Positions 6,834 through 15,898 of a stretch of DNA of 64,000 nt are shown in pieces; the first letter of the stretch is position 1, and the number at the start of each line of letters is the position of its first letter. This DNA is from Olsenella_L kribbiana (GTDB lineage: Bacteria; Actinomycetota; Coriobacteriia; Coriobacteriales; Atopobiaceae): assembly GCF_036408795.1 (NCBI RefSeq), contig NZ_JAZGJP010000002.1, positions 124,001-188,000 of the forward strand, given 5' to 3'. Below the pieces are notes generated by a model. That model saw nothing but the letters and a program-made list of their open reading frames with translations. It had not been told where the DNA came from and ran no database searches. Made by a program: the position numbers and the translations under genes.

Positions 6834-7631
6834 CTAGCCCTTGAGCCACGTGACATTGGCCACGCTGTAGAGCGGGATGAAGGGGATAAGAATCGGCGTC
6901 TTCTTCACATAGGCCTGATACTCGGGGTCTTTGCCATAGTTCCTGTTCTGCCTGAGCTCGAGCCTGCGGGCGCCGCCGAACATCACGTAGACGATACCGA
7001 GATAGCCTGCAAGGGCAAAGATCCACTGGAATGGCCCTTCGAGTGCCGTGAGACCGGAGATGAGGACACCTGTCCAGGTCAGGACCTCGCCGAGATAGTT
7101 CGGGCAGCGCACGAAGGAGTAGAGCCCCTTGTCGCAGAAGCGCCTGGGGTTGACCTTCTTCTGGGCGCTCTTCTGGAGGTCGGCAGCAGACTCGAGGACG
7201 ATGCCTGAGAGCATCAAGACAGCACCGATATAGGTCGAGACGTCGGCAGCTGCCCCATTCGCGATGCGGAAGAAGATAGGGGAGGCCTCGGCAGCATAGA
7301 GGAGCGCACAGACTGCCCAGATGAGGATACGGATGGGAAGCGAGAGCCCAGAGCCGTCATTCACCTGCGTCTTCATCACATGGTTATAGGCCTTGCTCCT
7401 GCGCTCTCGGATGAGGAGATAGAGGCCAAGCCTCATCCCATAGAACACCATGAGCCCTGCCATCAGGAAGAGGACAGGCGAGGTGGCAGGAGTGGCCGCT
7501 GCAAAGACGGTCAGCGCCACACCGATCGCTGCCATGGAGAAGCCGTAGCCAAGCGAGATGAACCAGACGAACTTGTGGAAGCCAATCGAGCTCACGACGA
7601 GGCCGATCAAGAAGAGTGTCCAGATGCTCAT
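6834..7631 (-). CDS. DUF1295-family integral membrane protein
   Basis: The 265-residue protein has about seven hydrophobic helices. Its C-terminal half carries the DUF1295/steroid 5-alpha-reductase-like signature: CDKGLYSFVRCPNYLGEVLTWTG followed by GGARRLELRQNRNYG and YVKKTPILIPFIP. Relatives include membrane reductases and isoprenylcysteine methyltransferase-like enzymes, so an NADPH- or SAM-dependent lipid modification is likely, but the substrate is unknown. The ATG follows GGAGGCTCC-type spacing. Confidence 0.8.
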   Translation of the reverse strand: MSIWTLFLIGLVVSSIGFHKFVWFISLGYGFSMAAIGVALTVFAAATPATSPVLFLMAGLMVFYGMRLGLYLLIRERRSKAYNHVMKTQVNDGSGLSLPIRILIWAVCALLYAAEASPIFFRIANGAAADVSTYIGAVLMLSGIVLESAADLQKSAQKKVNPRRFCDKGLYSFVRCPNYLGEVLTWTGVLISGLTALEGPFQWIFALAGYLGIVYVMFGGARRLELRQNRNYGKDPEYQAYVKKTPILIPFIPLYSVANVTWLKG

Positions 7632-7730
7632 GGAGCCTCCTGATTTGAATCGGTTGCATGCCTTAACGAGCTATCAAGTATATGCTTGTTCCGTACCCGC
7701 AGATGCGTGTTTCAGGAAGGCGGAAGGGTT

Positions 7731-8243
7731 ATGGAGCAGAAACAGGGAAAGGTGTTGCCGGACGCAGAGATGCCCGAGGGCTTCACGGTGACGCTTGCGC
7801 TTGAGGATGCCGTGCCGGTCGTGCTCTTCTGCCTGGCTACCATCTCCATGGGCCGTGCCATACAGAGCCCGCTCTTCGTCCTCGGCGCCTCTATTGCCTT
7901 CGCAGCAGGAGCCTTGAAGGTCGCCTGGAAGCTCGTGATGGCCTTGGGCCACAGGAATATCCTTCTTCTGTCCCGCCAGATGCGCTCTGTAATGCCTCTT
8001 AGCTTCCTGCTTATGGCAATCGGCCTCATCGTGCAGCGCGATGCAGCAGGTGCGCTGATACTGCGCATGCTCGAGCTCCCAAGCCTTCCCTTCACGCTTG
8101 TCTGGGCAGCCCTCATCTGCCTCATGGTCCATTTTGCCCGCACATCAGACCAGCTCGACAGCGCAAGCAACTGGAAGGAGCAGGGGACGAACAGCGCAGC
8201 ACAGCTTGCCTTCCTTGTCTCCGTGCTGCTTGCGAGCATGTGA
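7731..8243 (+). CDS. Uncharacterised four-helix membrane protein
   Basis: The 170-residue protein has a polar N-terminus (MEQKQGKVLPDAEMPEG) and about four hydrophobic stretches (around residues 30-50, 55-75, 90-110 and 118-135), then a soluble loop and a last short hydrophobic end. I do not recognise the family. Start 7731 has GGAAGGG just upstream; a longer frame from 7686 lacks such a site. Confidence 0.6.
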   Translation: MEQKQGKVLPDAEMPEGFTVTLALEDAVPVVLFCLATISMGRAIQSPLFVLGASIAFAAGALKVAWKLVMALGHRNILLLSRQMRSVMPLSFLLMAIGLIVQRDAAGALILRMLELPSLPFTLVWAALICLMVHFARTSDQLDSASNWKEQGTNSAAQLAFLVSVLLASM

Positions 8244-8364
8244 GACGTGGGAAGAAGGGAGCGCCCAGGCGCTGCATCGCTCTCTGTCATGATTTCCCTG
8301 CATTTCGGGTAGGCTGAGATTGTGACACTTCCGGCAGCTCTGCTGCCCTGATGCTTGAGGAGCC

Positions 8365-9507
8365 ATGAGAGATATGATGTGGCCTGAACCGATCGTGACC
8401 GAACGCCTGACGCTTCGCCCCTGGAGGAAGGACGATGCCGATGCGCTCTTTGCTGCTGCCTCCGACCCTGCCATCGGCATCCCCTGCGGCTGGCCACCCC
8501 ACAGAACGCCCGCGGATTCTGCGGCAGCGCTCGAGTCTGTCCTTATGAAGCCGGAGTGCTATGCGATATGCCTGCGTGCCTCCAGGACGCCGGATGCGCC
8601 CGTCGGTGCCATCAGCCTCAGGAAGGAGGACAAGGATGTCCCGATTGCGGCAGATGAGGCAGAGCTCGGCTACTGGATTGCAAAGCCCTACTGGAATGCC
8701 GGCTACATGACGGAGGCCGTCCAGGCTCTTGAGCGCCATGCCTTCCTGGACCTGGGCCTCTCTGCACTCTGGGCAGCCAGCTATACGGAGAACCCGGCAA
8801 GCGCTGCTGTGCAGAAGAAGGCGCATCTCACGTTCCATCACCACCAGGACTGCTCACTCGACCTTATGGGCAAGACACATGGCCTCGAGGTGAGCCGCAT
8901 CACGCGCACGGAGTGGGAACGTGCTATCACCGCAGATCCGACGGGCAAGGACTACCGCGGCAAGCAGCAGGCAGAAGCATCGCGGGTCATAGCGAAGATG
9001 CCGCTCATCTCTCAGGTGCGCTCGGGAGGCCAGACCGGAGCCGACCGAGGAGGCCTTGATGCCGCACGCGAGGCTGGCGTCCCCATCTGCGGGTGGTGCC
9101 CGCCGGGTGGCTTGGCAGAGGACTTCCCCGAGGCACCAGGTCTCATGAAGCTCTACCCCGAGCTCCAGGAAGGCCATGCTCCCGGCTATGTGGAGCGTAC
9201 GGCCTGGAATGTGCGCGACGCCCATGCGACCTTGATCGTCTCGCCGGGAGGGCTTGAGCCCCTGAGCGGGACGGAGATGACAAAGATCTTTGCAGAACGC
9301 TTCGGGCGTCCTGTGCTCGTGCTTGAAGGCGACAACATCGAGGACGAAGCAGCGGCCGCGCTTGGCTGGCTCCGTGGCCTCGATATGCTGGGCTTGACGC
9401 TCAATGTCGCAGGACCCCGCGAGTCGAAGATGCCAGGCACCTACCAGAAGACGAAGGACATCGTCGCAGCCCTTCTTGCAGCTCAGAGAAGCGACAGCGC
9501 GATATAG
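8365..9507 (+). CDS. GNAT acetyltransferase fused to a putative molybdenum carrier domain
   Basis: The 380-residue protein has two domains. Residues about 8-185 are a RimJ/RimL-type GNAT N-acetyltransferase (ERLTLRPWRKDDADALF, then ELGYWIAKPYWNAGYMTEAV and ENPASAAVQKKAHL). Residues about 210-375 match the putative molybdenum carrier/cpYpsA family of the DprA-LOG fold (RSGGQTGADRGGLDAARE, PICGWCPPGG, LIVSPGG, LNVAGPRES). The GNAT glycine loop region reads ASAAVQKKA, acceptable for the family. GAGGAG precedes the ATG. The 3' end overlaps azlD by 25 bp. Joint function is unknown; nucleotide or small-molecule metabolism is an inference. Confidence 0.8.
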   Translation: MRDMMWPEPIVTERLTLRPWRKDDADALFAAASDPAIGIPCGWPPHRTPADSAAALESVLMKPECYAICLRASRTPDAPVGAISLRKEDKDVPIAADEAELGYWIAKPYWNAGYMTEAVQALERHAFLDLGLSALWAASYTENPASAAVQKKAHLTFHHHQDCSLDLMGKTHGLEVSRITRTEWERAITADPTGKDYRGKQQAEASRVIAKMPLISQVRSGGQTGADRGGLDAAREAGVPICGWCPPGGLAEDFPEAPGLMKLYPELQEGHAPGYVERTAWNVRDAHATLIVSPGGLEPLSGTEMTKIFAERFGRPVLVLEGDNIEDEAAAALGWLRGLDMLGLTLNVAGPRESKMPGTYQKTKDIVAALLAAQRSDSAI

Positions 9508-9806
9508 GCGGCGATGCCGCCGACGCAGCACCAGAGCATGGACTTCGTCTTGGCAGCGATAAGGCAGACGACAGCAGATGCCAGCAGCGGCATGAGGCCA
9601 GGCCAGACACCTGAGGCAAACATCGTGGGCGAGAGCAGGTCGTTTGCCACAAGGGCTGCAAAGACCGCGGTCGGAATATAGCTCAGCGCCTCCTCGACGC
9701 GGGGAGGAAGGCTCCTGCCCTGGAGGAGTGCCACGGGAAGCACGCGGCAGCAGAAGATGAAGGCAGAGCAGACAAGCCAGATGACCAGAAAGTCGGTCGT
9801 GCTCAT
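9483..9806 (-). CDS. azlD: AzlD small subunit of a branched-chain amino acid exporter
   Basis: The 107-residue protein has four hydrophobic helices and the AzlD features FICRVLPVALL-like (FIFCCRVLPVALLQGR), LSYIPTAVFAALV and a short C-terminal hydrophobic end. AzlD works with AzlC to export branched-chain amino acids. Its ATG overlaps the azlC stop in an ATGA. The start codon choice is fixed by this overlap. Confidence 0.85.
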   Translation of the reverse strand: MSTTDFLVIWLVCSAFIFCCRVLPVALLQGRSLPPRVEEALSYIPTAVFAALVANDLLSPTMFASGVWPGLMPLLASAVVCLIAAKTKSMLWCCVGGIAAYIALSLL

Positions 9807-10510
9807 GCCTGGTCCCTCCTTACAGCTGCTGCGATGAGGCCTGCGGCAACGCCGACGAGTGCCGCTATGGGCACGGCGGCGCCTGCTGCCCCTGCGGACT
9901 TTGCAAGGAAGACAGAAAGCGCTGCTGCCAGAGCCACGATGACGGAGGTCCTGTCCTTCAGCTGTCCCGACAGCAGATAGATGAAGAGGCCTGTCATTGC
10001 AAACGATGCGACCGCCGTAGGTATATTGGCGGCGCTTCCTATGACAGCACCGGCAGCGACAGATACTGACCAGGTCAGAAGCAGGATGATATCGAGTGTG
10101 AAGGCATGGCGGAAAGACCAGGTGTTGCCCTCTGCGAGCTTGCCCAGGGTGATGCCGTAAGCTTCCTCGGTATAGGTCGAGGCAATGGCCAGAGACTCGC
10201 GCTTCGAGAAGCGGGCCAAGGCAGGGGCGAGCGATGCCGAATAGAGGGCAAAGCGCGAGGAGACGGCACAGACGGAGATGGCAAGCGAGGCGATGGGCGT
10301 TCCCTGGAGCCAGAGGTTCGATATCATGAACTGCCCCGATCCCGAGAGATAGGTAGCGGAGAGCAGGAAGCACTCGAGTCCGTTCATGCCCGCCTGGTCG
10401 GCGAGCACGCCGCAGGCAAGGCCGACAGCGACATAGGAGAGCATGACAGGCCAGGCGACGGCGAGGATCTCTGGAAATACGGATGAGCGATTCTTTGAAG
10501 CAAAGACCAT
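9803..10510 (-). CDS. azlC: AzlC large subunit of a branched-chain amino acid exporter
   Basis: From ATG 10510 this gives 235 residues, the usual AzlC length. Family features are LAVAWPVMLSYVAVGLACG, the SATYLSGSGQFM segment and SRFALYSASLAP. It is an inner-membrane permease and pairs with AzlD. Further in-frame ATGs upstream (to 10561) exist but none has a convincing Shine-Dalgarno site, so the start is uncertain. The pair could balance the branched-chain amino acid operon at the other end of the window. Confidence 0.85.
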   Translation of the reverse strand: MVFASKNRSSVFPEILAVAWPVMLSYVAVGLACGVLADQAGMNGLECFLLSATYLSGSGQFMISNLWLQGTPIASLAISVCAVSSRFALYSASLAPALARFSKRESLAIASTYTEEAYGITLGKLAEGNTWSFRHAFTLDIILLLTWSVSVAAGAVIGSAANIPTAVASFAMTGLFIYLLSGQLKDRTSVIVALAAALSVFLAKSAGAAGAAVPIAALVGVAAGLIAAAVRRDQA

Positions 10511-10678
10511 GGCATGGCTTTCAGAAGGGCGAATGTGCATAAAGTGCATGAAGCGTAGCATACGTGCGGGCGGGCAGGCTTCCAGGAAATGCCGATATCC
10601 AGATATCCAAGGGAGATATTGGCCGCTCTGACCGATCTGTGTCTGAGGTAAGATGGCTCAGAACCAGAAAGGATCTCA

Positions 10679-11452
10679 ATGACCCATACCTCGAAGCATC
10701 CGCAAGTGCTCCACCATCCCCATGATCTGCATCCTGGCCATCCCCTCATGGTCTTCGATGACTTCTGCTTTGCCTATGAGAACAGACCGGTGCTCTCGCA
10801 TATCGACCTCACGATCGATGCGGGGGATTCGGTCGTGCTGATGGGGGACAACGGCTCCGGCAAATCGACTCTTCTCAAAGCCATGTGCGGCCTCATCTTC
10901 CCGGCAGAAGGCACCTATCGCTTCGACGGCGAGGTCGTGGATAGCAAGAGCATGAAAGATCCGCTCTTCTCGAAGCGGCTCCACCAGAGGGTCGGCTTCA
11001 TCTTTCAGGACTCGGACTCCCAGCTCTTCTGTGCAAGTGTCGAGGAGGAGATAGCCTTCGGACCCCGGCAGATGGGGCTTTCCAGCTCCGAGGTGGAGCA
11101 GCGCGTGAACGATGTGATGCATCTCCTCAAGATCGAGGACCTCAAGGAGCGCGCTCCCTGGACGCTTTCGGGAGGAGAGCAGAAGAAGGTCGCTATCGCC
11201 TCCGTGCTCTCGATGAACCCGGATGCCTACTGCTTCGATGAGCCGATGAGCGGACTTGACCAGAAGTCGCGCGAATGGCTGCTCGGGTTCCTCAAGAGTC
11301 TCAAGTCAGCAGGCAAGACCCTCATCGTCGCGACGCATGACCAGTCGCTTGCAGATGAGGTGGCAGACTATTTCGTCTATTTCGGGGACTATCACGGCTA
11401 CGAGGACAGGCCCCATATCCATATCAACAGGTACCCTGAGAAGGAGGACTAG
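10679..11452 (+). CDS. Stand-alone ECF/Cbi-type ABC ATPase with His-rich ends
   Basis: The 257-residue ATPase has Walker A (GDNGSGKST, near residue 58), Q-loop (FIFQDSDSQLFC), signature LSGGEQ, Walker B (AYCFDEP) and switch His (VATHD). The Q-loop form and length match energy-coupling-factor (CbiO/EcfA) ATPases. No EcfT or substrate-binding S gene is adjacent. The first 22 residues contain six histidines (HTSKHPQVLHHPHDLHPGHP), and the C-terminus has more (DRPHIHINRY), hinting at nickel or cobalt handling. It shares a 4-bp tail overlap with the NUDIX gene. Confidence 0.8.
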   Translation: MTHTSKHPQVLHHPHDLHPGHPLMVFDDFCFAYENRPVLSHIDLTIDAGDSVVLMGDNGSGKSTLLKAMCGLIFPAEGTYRFDGEVVDSKSMKDPLFSKRLHQRVGFIFQDSDSQLFCASVEEEIAFGPRQMGLSSSEVEQRVNDVMHLLKIEDLKERAPWTLSGGEQKKVAIASVLSMNPDAYCFDEPMSGLDQKSREWLLGFLKSLKSAGKTLIVATHDQSLADEVADYFVYFGDYHGYEDRPHIHINRYPEKED

Positions 11453-11961
11453 GCTTCCTTCTCTGCAGCAAGTGCCTGGCTCAGGCGCCTGTAGTGCAGG
11501 AAGATCCCCTCATCGGCGAGTGCCCTGATCTCGTCTCTTGTGGCAAGGCGGACCGCTGTGGCTTCGCGCTCCTGGAGCTTCACATCTGCGAGCGTGAAGT
11601 CGAGGTGCAGATGGTAGATGTCGACGATATAGGAGTCTCCGCGCTCGGCATCGTCGTTTTTATAGCGCCAGATGGGCGTGGCGTCCTGGGGCACATCGAG
11701 CCCGACCTCTTCCTTCACTTCGCGGGTCACGGCTTCAAGCGAGGTCTCGCCTGAGCGCACGCCGCCGCCCGTGACTTCCCACCAGCCGGCAGCCCACTTC
11801 TTGTCAAGCGCGCGCTGGGTGATGAGGATGCGGCCCGAAGGGTCTTCTATGAGGGCAAGGACATAGAGCATGTAGCGGCCCGGAGCCAGGAAGGTGCCAC
11901 GAGAAGCCGTCTCGCCGGTCTTCGTGCCGTCTGCGTTATAGATGTCTATCGTCTCTGCCAT
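11449..11961 (-). CDS. NUDIX hydrolase
   Basis: The 170-residue protein has a Nudix box around GGGVRSGETSLEAVTREV plus KEEVGLDV, in which the glycine, REVKEE-type acidic residues and hydrophobics are present. The N-terminal IDIYNADGTKTG and the LITQRALDKKWAAGWWEVTG segment suggest the MutT/IPP-isomerase-like subgroup that cleaves nucleoside diphosphate derivatives. The start codon shares one base with the stop of the upstream muramidase gene (TGATG), so the two are coupled. Confidence 0.85.
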   Translation of the reverse strand: MAETIDIYNADGTKTGETASRGTFLAPGRYMLYVLALIEDPSGRILITQRALDKKWAAGWWEVTGGGVRSGETSLEAVTREVKEEVGLDVPQDATPIWRYKNDDAERGDSYIVDIYHLHLDFTLADVKLQEREATAVRLATRDEIRALADEGIFLHYRRLSQALAAEKEA

Positions 11962-13373
11962 CAGAGGTCCAACTCTCCTTCTGCCGCCTGGAGTGCCGGC
12001 GTGAGGTCGATGTTCAGATCCACGCTGCCCTGGATGCCATTGACGGTGCCGGTGTTCGTGTACTGCCACATCGTGAAGGCGACGCTTGTCGTCGGCGTGG
12101 CGGAGTACTGCGCCATCCAGAATCCGTACTGGGACAGTCTGTCGAGGTTGTACATGTTCGTGAGGTCGGAGGAGCTGCAGTAGATGGCAGCCTTGTAGCC
12201 GGCATCCTCGATCGTGCTGCAGAAGGCAGCAGCGATGCTCGTGCGCTCCTGGGTCGTCAGGCCAAAGGCACGGTCTCCCACGACCGGCTCGAAGTCGAAG
12301 ATGACGGGGTAGGAGAGCTGGGCGCCATTCAGCTGCTCGAGCACGAACTTCGCCTCGGTCACGGCCTCGTCTTCTGTCGTTGCCTGGGAGTAGAAGTAGG
12401 CACCGACGCCGAGTCCTGCCTCCTTGGCACCGGCAAGGTTCCTCGAGAACGAGTCGTCGACGACGATTGCATCGTTCGCTGTGCCGTGGGCACCGATGCG
12501 GATGATTGCATAGTCGATGCCATCTGCCCTGACCTTCACCCAATCGATTGTGCCGTTGTGCTCGGAGACATCGATGCCTTCGCGCGAGAGCGTGACATCG
12601 GAGCCGTCAGATGCTGTCCCGACGTAGATGAAGTTGCCGTTGGCATCGGTCGTGAGATTCGACCAGTCATACGGATTGCTGTAGAGGAAGCGCGACTTGT
12701 CGACCGCCAGGCTCACGGTGCCAGAAATCGGATAGGAGCCATCGCCTGCTGCCGTCTGGATGTCGGAGGTGTCATCTGCATCCGTGTTTGTGACATCACT
12801 CACAGCATTCTCGACGATCTCTGCTGCCTTGAAGCTCGGGTCGGTGAAGACCACGACGATTGCGACGCCGATAACGATGAGGGCGATGAAGAGGGCAAAC
12901 GGGAAGATGTGACGGCGCCTCTGTGCTGGGCGCCTCATATGCCTGTCATCGGGACGGGTGCCGCGCGGACGCGGTGCCGGACGTGCCTGCTGGAAGCCGG
13001 ATGCGCTCCTCGACGTTGCGGCATAGCGGCTGCTGGAGCTCCGCGGAGCAGTGCTCCTGGCAGAAGAGGTGCTGCGTGCAGACGTCGCGCTGGTGCTTCC
13101 GTAAGGGCGGGGCGTGTAGGAGCCTCTAGCTGACGAGGTCCGGGCGCTTGCCTGGTATCTCTGGGACGCAGCAGAGGGCCTCTGGGCAGAGGGACGCGAT
13201 GTGCGGGCATGCGGTTCTGCGGCATACGAAGGCCGCCCCGAAGCGGTGTACGGTTTCGGGGCATATGCGCGAGAGCTTGTGTCTGTTCGGTTATAGCTGC
13301 GGTTCGTGCTGCGTTGTGCTGTGTTTCTCGAGCTCTGGCGCGGTGTCGGTGTGGTGTGTCGTCTTCCTTGCAC
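11961..13373 (-). CDS. Membrane-anchored GH25 muramidase with long disordered cytoplasmic tail
   Basis: The 470-residue protein starts at a GTG with GGAG 6 nt upstream. Residues 1-150 are Ser/Arg/Thr/Ala/Pro-rich, low-complexity and basic. One membrane helix follows (about 156-178, FPFALFIALIVIGVAIVVVF). Outside are a ~80-residue spacer and a GH25 domain (about 268-465) with REGIDVSEHNGTIDW, VGAYFYSQA, FDFEPV and MWQYTNTG, which carry the acidic active-site residues. GH25 enzymes cut the peptidoglycan glycan backbone. The arginine-rich cytoplasmic part is unusual and could bind nucleic acid or division proteins. Confidence 0.88.
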   Translation of the reverse strand: MQGRRHTTPTPRQSSRNTAQRSTNRSYNRTDTSSRAYAPKPYTASGRPSYAAEPHARTSRPSAQRPSAASQRYQASARTSSARGSYTPRPYGSTSATSARSTSSARSTAPRSSSSRYAATSRSASGFQQARPAPRPRGTRPDDRHMRRPAQRRRHIFPFALFIALIVIGVAIVVVFTDPSFKAAEIVENAVSDVTNTDADDTSDIQTAAGDGSYPISGTVSLAVDKSRFLYSNPYDWSNLTTDANGNFIYVGTASDGSDVTLSREGIDVSEHNGTIDWVKVRADGIDYAIIRIGAHGTANDAIVVDDSFSRNLAGAKEAGLGVGAYFYSQATTEDEAVTEAKFVLEQLNGAQLSYPVIFDFEPVVGDRAFGLTTQERTSIAAAFCSTIEDAGYKAAIYCSSSDLTNMYNLDRLSQYGFWMAQYSATPTTSVAFTMWQYTNTGTVNGIQGSVDLNIDLTPALQAAEGELDL

Positions 13374-13868
13374 CTATGCTCCGTCGTGCCTGCCAAAATC
13401 CTGAGAATGAACTCGGAATATTCTAGAAGCTTGTCTGGGCCTTGCATAGAGCTATGGACGTTCTCGACAAAAAGGACAGCCATTAATTCTCATGGCTGAA
13501 ACGCAGATGGCAGGCATGGAACTGCCTGGAGAATTTGGCAGCTGTTATCCAATATTTCTGTCTGAGGGAAATGGGGCATAGGGCAGATCGGAGAGACCTT
13601 GCCTTCTGGGGTGCAGGGGGCGCAGCTTGCCTGTCCGTCATCTGGCAGGCAGCCTCCATTCAGCTTCATGCTGCCTGGATGTCGGAAAATGGGGAGAATA
13701 TTGCGGGCATGCGGCTTTGGTTACAGCTTGCGCATGGAAATGTTACAAGCCTGAGAGATGCTTGACCGTGCATTCGTTTGGCGGTTTCCTGTCAATGGCG
13801 CATCCCTTGCATATCCAATAATGGCAGGGAGCCCAAGCTACCATCCCAACTCTTCAAAGGAGCCAGCC
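13374..13868. other. Intergenic region between divergent genes
   Basis: I find no supported gene. A TAGAAT at about 13423-13428 on the minus strand could be the -10 of the muramidase gene, and AAAGGAG at 13855-13861 is the ribosome site of the next plus-strand gene. Confidence 0.45.
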
Positions 13869-14978
13869 ATGTCCTTCGTCCTGCCTGCCTACCATGAGCC
13901 CGATTTCACAGATCCGAAGCTCCGCCAGGCACCCGATGCCACAACTGCCCGTGTCATGAAGGACGGCGTCGCTCCTGAAGGCTTCCACAGCACCTCGATG
14001 TATCCCGAGTACTTCAAGCTCGGCGGCAAATGGGTGCTTGCCCAGGAGAGCAGGATGGACTCTTCGGTCGTCGTCTGCCCGGATGGCTCGCTCGACGTCG
14101 TCGAAAACAGGAACCTCAAGGCAGGGCAGAAGATCGTGATTGGACGCACCGAGGATGGCTCTGAAGGCATCCTCGTGCATACGAAGGGCTTCTCGTCCGG
14201 AGAAGACGATGAGGACGCAGGCGAGTTCGTGTTCCGCCAGGGCAGGAGCCGCGAGACCTCCTATGCAAGGGACTACGACAAGCTGGTCGACCTTCTGCGC
14301 TATGAGCATGACCACGGCTTCGTGCTCTGGGTCATGGGTCCGGCCTTTGCCTTCGACTACGATGCCCGCCGTGCCATGCAGGCCATGATCGACGCGGGGT
14401 ATGTGAACGGCGTGCTTGCAGGAAACGCGCTTGCGACCCATGACCTCGAGGCAGCGACCCTCCATACGGCGCTTGGCCAGGACATCTATACGCAGAAGTG
14501 CCAGCCCTCAGGACACCACAACCACCTCGATGTGATCAACCGCGTCAGGAGGTCCGGCTCCATTCCGCAGTTCATCGAGGACCAGCATGTCGATAACGGC
14601 ATCATGTATGGCCTTGTGAAGAACAATGTCCCGTTCGTGCTCACAAGCTCGATCCGCGATGACGGACCGCTCCCTGAGGTCATTGCAGATGCCTATGAGG
14701 GCCAGACGCAGATGAGGAACCTCATCCGCCAATCCACGACGGTCATCTGTCTCGCGACGATGCTCCATACGATTGCGACGGGAAACATCACCCCGAGCTT
14801 CCGTGTGCTGCCGGATGGCACGGTGCGTCCCGTCTATCTCTACGCCGTCGATGCGGCCGAGTTCGTCCTGAACAAGCTGCAGGACAGAGGCTCCCTTTCT
14901 GCCACGACGATCGTCGCGAACGTCCAGGACTTCATCACGATCGTGTCGCGTGGCCTCGGGGTCTTCCCGAAGGACTAG
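13869..14978 (+). CDS. TIGR00300-family protein (LOR/SDH domain; ornithine cyclodeaminase-like)
   Basis: The 369-residue protein matches the TIGR00300 family, whose characterised members in archaea and cyanobacteria (AgrE/ArgZ C-terminal part) convert ornithine to proline with NAD. Conserved stretches are GYVNGVLAGNALATHDLE, SGHHNHLDVINRVRRSGSI, the NNVPFVLTSSIRDDGPLPEV segment and ATMLHTIATGNITP. The C-terminus has a Rossmann-like feel (VDAAEFVLNKLQDRGS). The ATG follows AAAGGAG by 7 nt. Arginine/ornithine catabolism in an anaerobe is the likely context. Confidence 0.75.
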   Translation: MSFVLPAYHEPDFTDPKLRQAPDATTARVMKDGVAPEGFHSTSMYPEYFKLGGKWVLAQESRMDSSVVVCPDGSLDVVENRNLKAGQKIVIGRTEDGSEGILVHTKGFSSGEDDEDAGEFVFRQGRSRETSYARDYDKLVDLLRYEHDHGFVLWVMGPAFAFDYDARRAMQAMIDAGYVNGVLAGNALATHDLEAATLHTALGQDIYTQKCQPSGHHNHLDVINRVRRSGSIPQFIEDQHVDNGIMYGLVKNNVPFVLTSSIRDDGPLPEVIADAYEGQTQMRNLIRQSTTVICLATMLHTIATGNITPSFRVLPDGTVRPVYLYAVDAAEFVLNKLQDRGSLSATTIVANVQDFITIVSRGLGVFPKD

Positions 14979-15044
14979 CCTTAGCTCCTGAACGGACTAG
15001 ACTGGAGCTGTCGCAGATCTATCCGCTTGAGGGGAGCGGCATAT

Positions 15045-15821
15045 ATGAGCACATTCCTGAACCGCACGCATGTCTATGGGCCGGTGCATAGCCGCAGGCT
15101 TGGCCTTTCGCTCGGCGTGAACATGAATCCGCTCGACGGCAAGCACTGCACGTTCGACTGCATCTACTGCGAGCTTGGCACGAACGAGCTGAGGCATACG
15201 GCAACGCCCTTCCCGAAGGCAGAAGAGATTGCGCGCGCCTTGGAGGAGCGCCTCGCCGAGCTTGCCTGTGACGGCACCGTGCCCGACGCAATCACGCTTG
15301 CCGGAAACGGCGAGCCGACGGAGAACCCCGAGTTCCCGGAGATGGTGGAGCGTGCGCGTGCGCTTCGCGACCGCTTCTGCCCGAAGGCAAAGATTGCCGT
15401 CCTCTCGAATGCGACGTTTGCTGCGGTGCCGAAGGTGCATGAGGCGCTCGAGCAGGTGGACATGAATATCTTGAAGCTCGACTCGGTCGACCCCGAGTTC
15501 ATCCGCCTCGTCGACAGGCCGCACATCCCTTACGACGCGGAGGCTGTAATCGATGCAATCGCTTCCTTCAAAGGCCATGCCATCGTCCAGACGATCTTCC
15601 TCACAGGCGATGTGGACGGCGTGCACATCGACGACACGGTGCCCGAACTCGTAGATCCGTGGCTCGACGCGCTTGCCCGTATCAAGCCGGAGGAGGCCAT
15701 GATCTACACGATCGCCCGCGAGACGGCGCTTCCAGGCCTTCAGAAGGCGGCGCCCGAGGTGCTTGATGCTATCGCTGCCAAGGTCGAGAAGCTTGGCATC
15801 CCCTGCGAAGTCGCGTACTAG
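15045..15821 (+). CDS. Radical SAM protein
   Basis: The 258-residue protein has the radical SAM cluster motif CTFDCIYCE (CxxxCxxC, near residue 30) preceded by VYGPVHSRRLGLSLGVNMNP, and the GNGEPTENPEF glycine/SAM motif. It resembles the short single-domain family often annotated only as radical SAM protein; the YGPVxSRRLG start recurs in wyosine-like and uncharacterised members. The reaction is unknown. The ATG at 15045 has GGGGAG 8 nt upstream. A terminator follows. Confidence 0.8.
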   Translation: MSTFLNRTHVYGPVHSRRLGLSLGVNMNPLDGKHCTFDCIYCELGTNELRHTATPFPKAEEIARALEERLAELACDGTVPDAITLAGNGEPTENPEFPEMVERARALRDRFCPKAKIAVLSNATFAAVPKVHEALEQVDMNILKLDSVDPEFIRLVDRPHIPYDAEAVIDAIASFKGHAIVQTIFLTGDVDGVHIDDTVPELVDPWLDALARIKPEEAMIYTIARETALPGLQKAAPEVLDAIAAKVEKLGIPCEVAY

Positions 15822-15841
15822 AAGGCAGGACAGACAGAAAA

Positions 15842-15877
15842 GAGGGGAGCCCGGACCTGCGCGTCCGGGCTCCCCTC
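15842..15877. terminator. Bidirectional terminator
   Basis: A 15-bp perfect stem (GAGGGGAGCCCGGAC) with a 6-nt loop lies between the radical SAM gene and the minus-strand malic enzyme gene. Confidence 0.85.
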
Positions 15878-15898
15878 AGCATGTCTGGAGCTTCTTGC

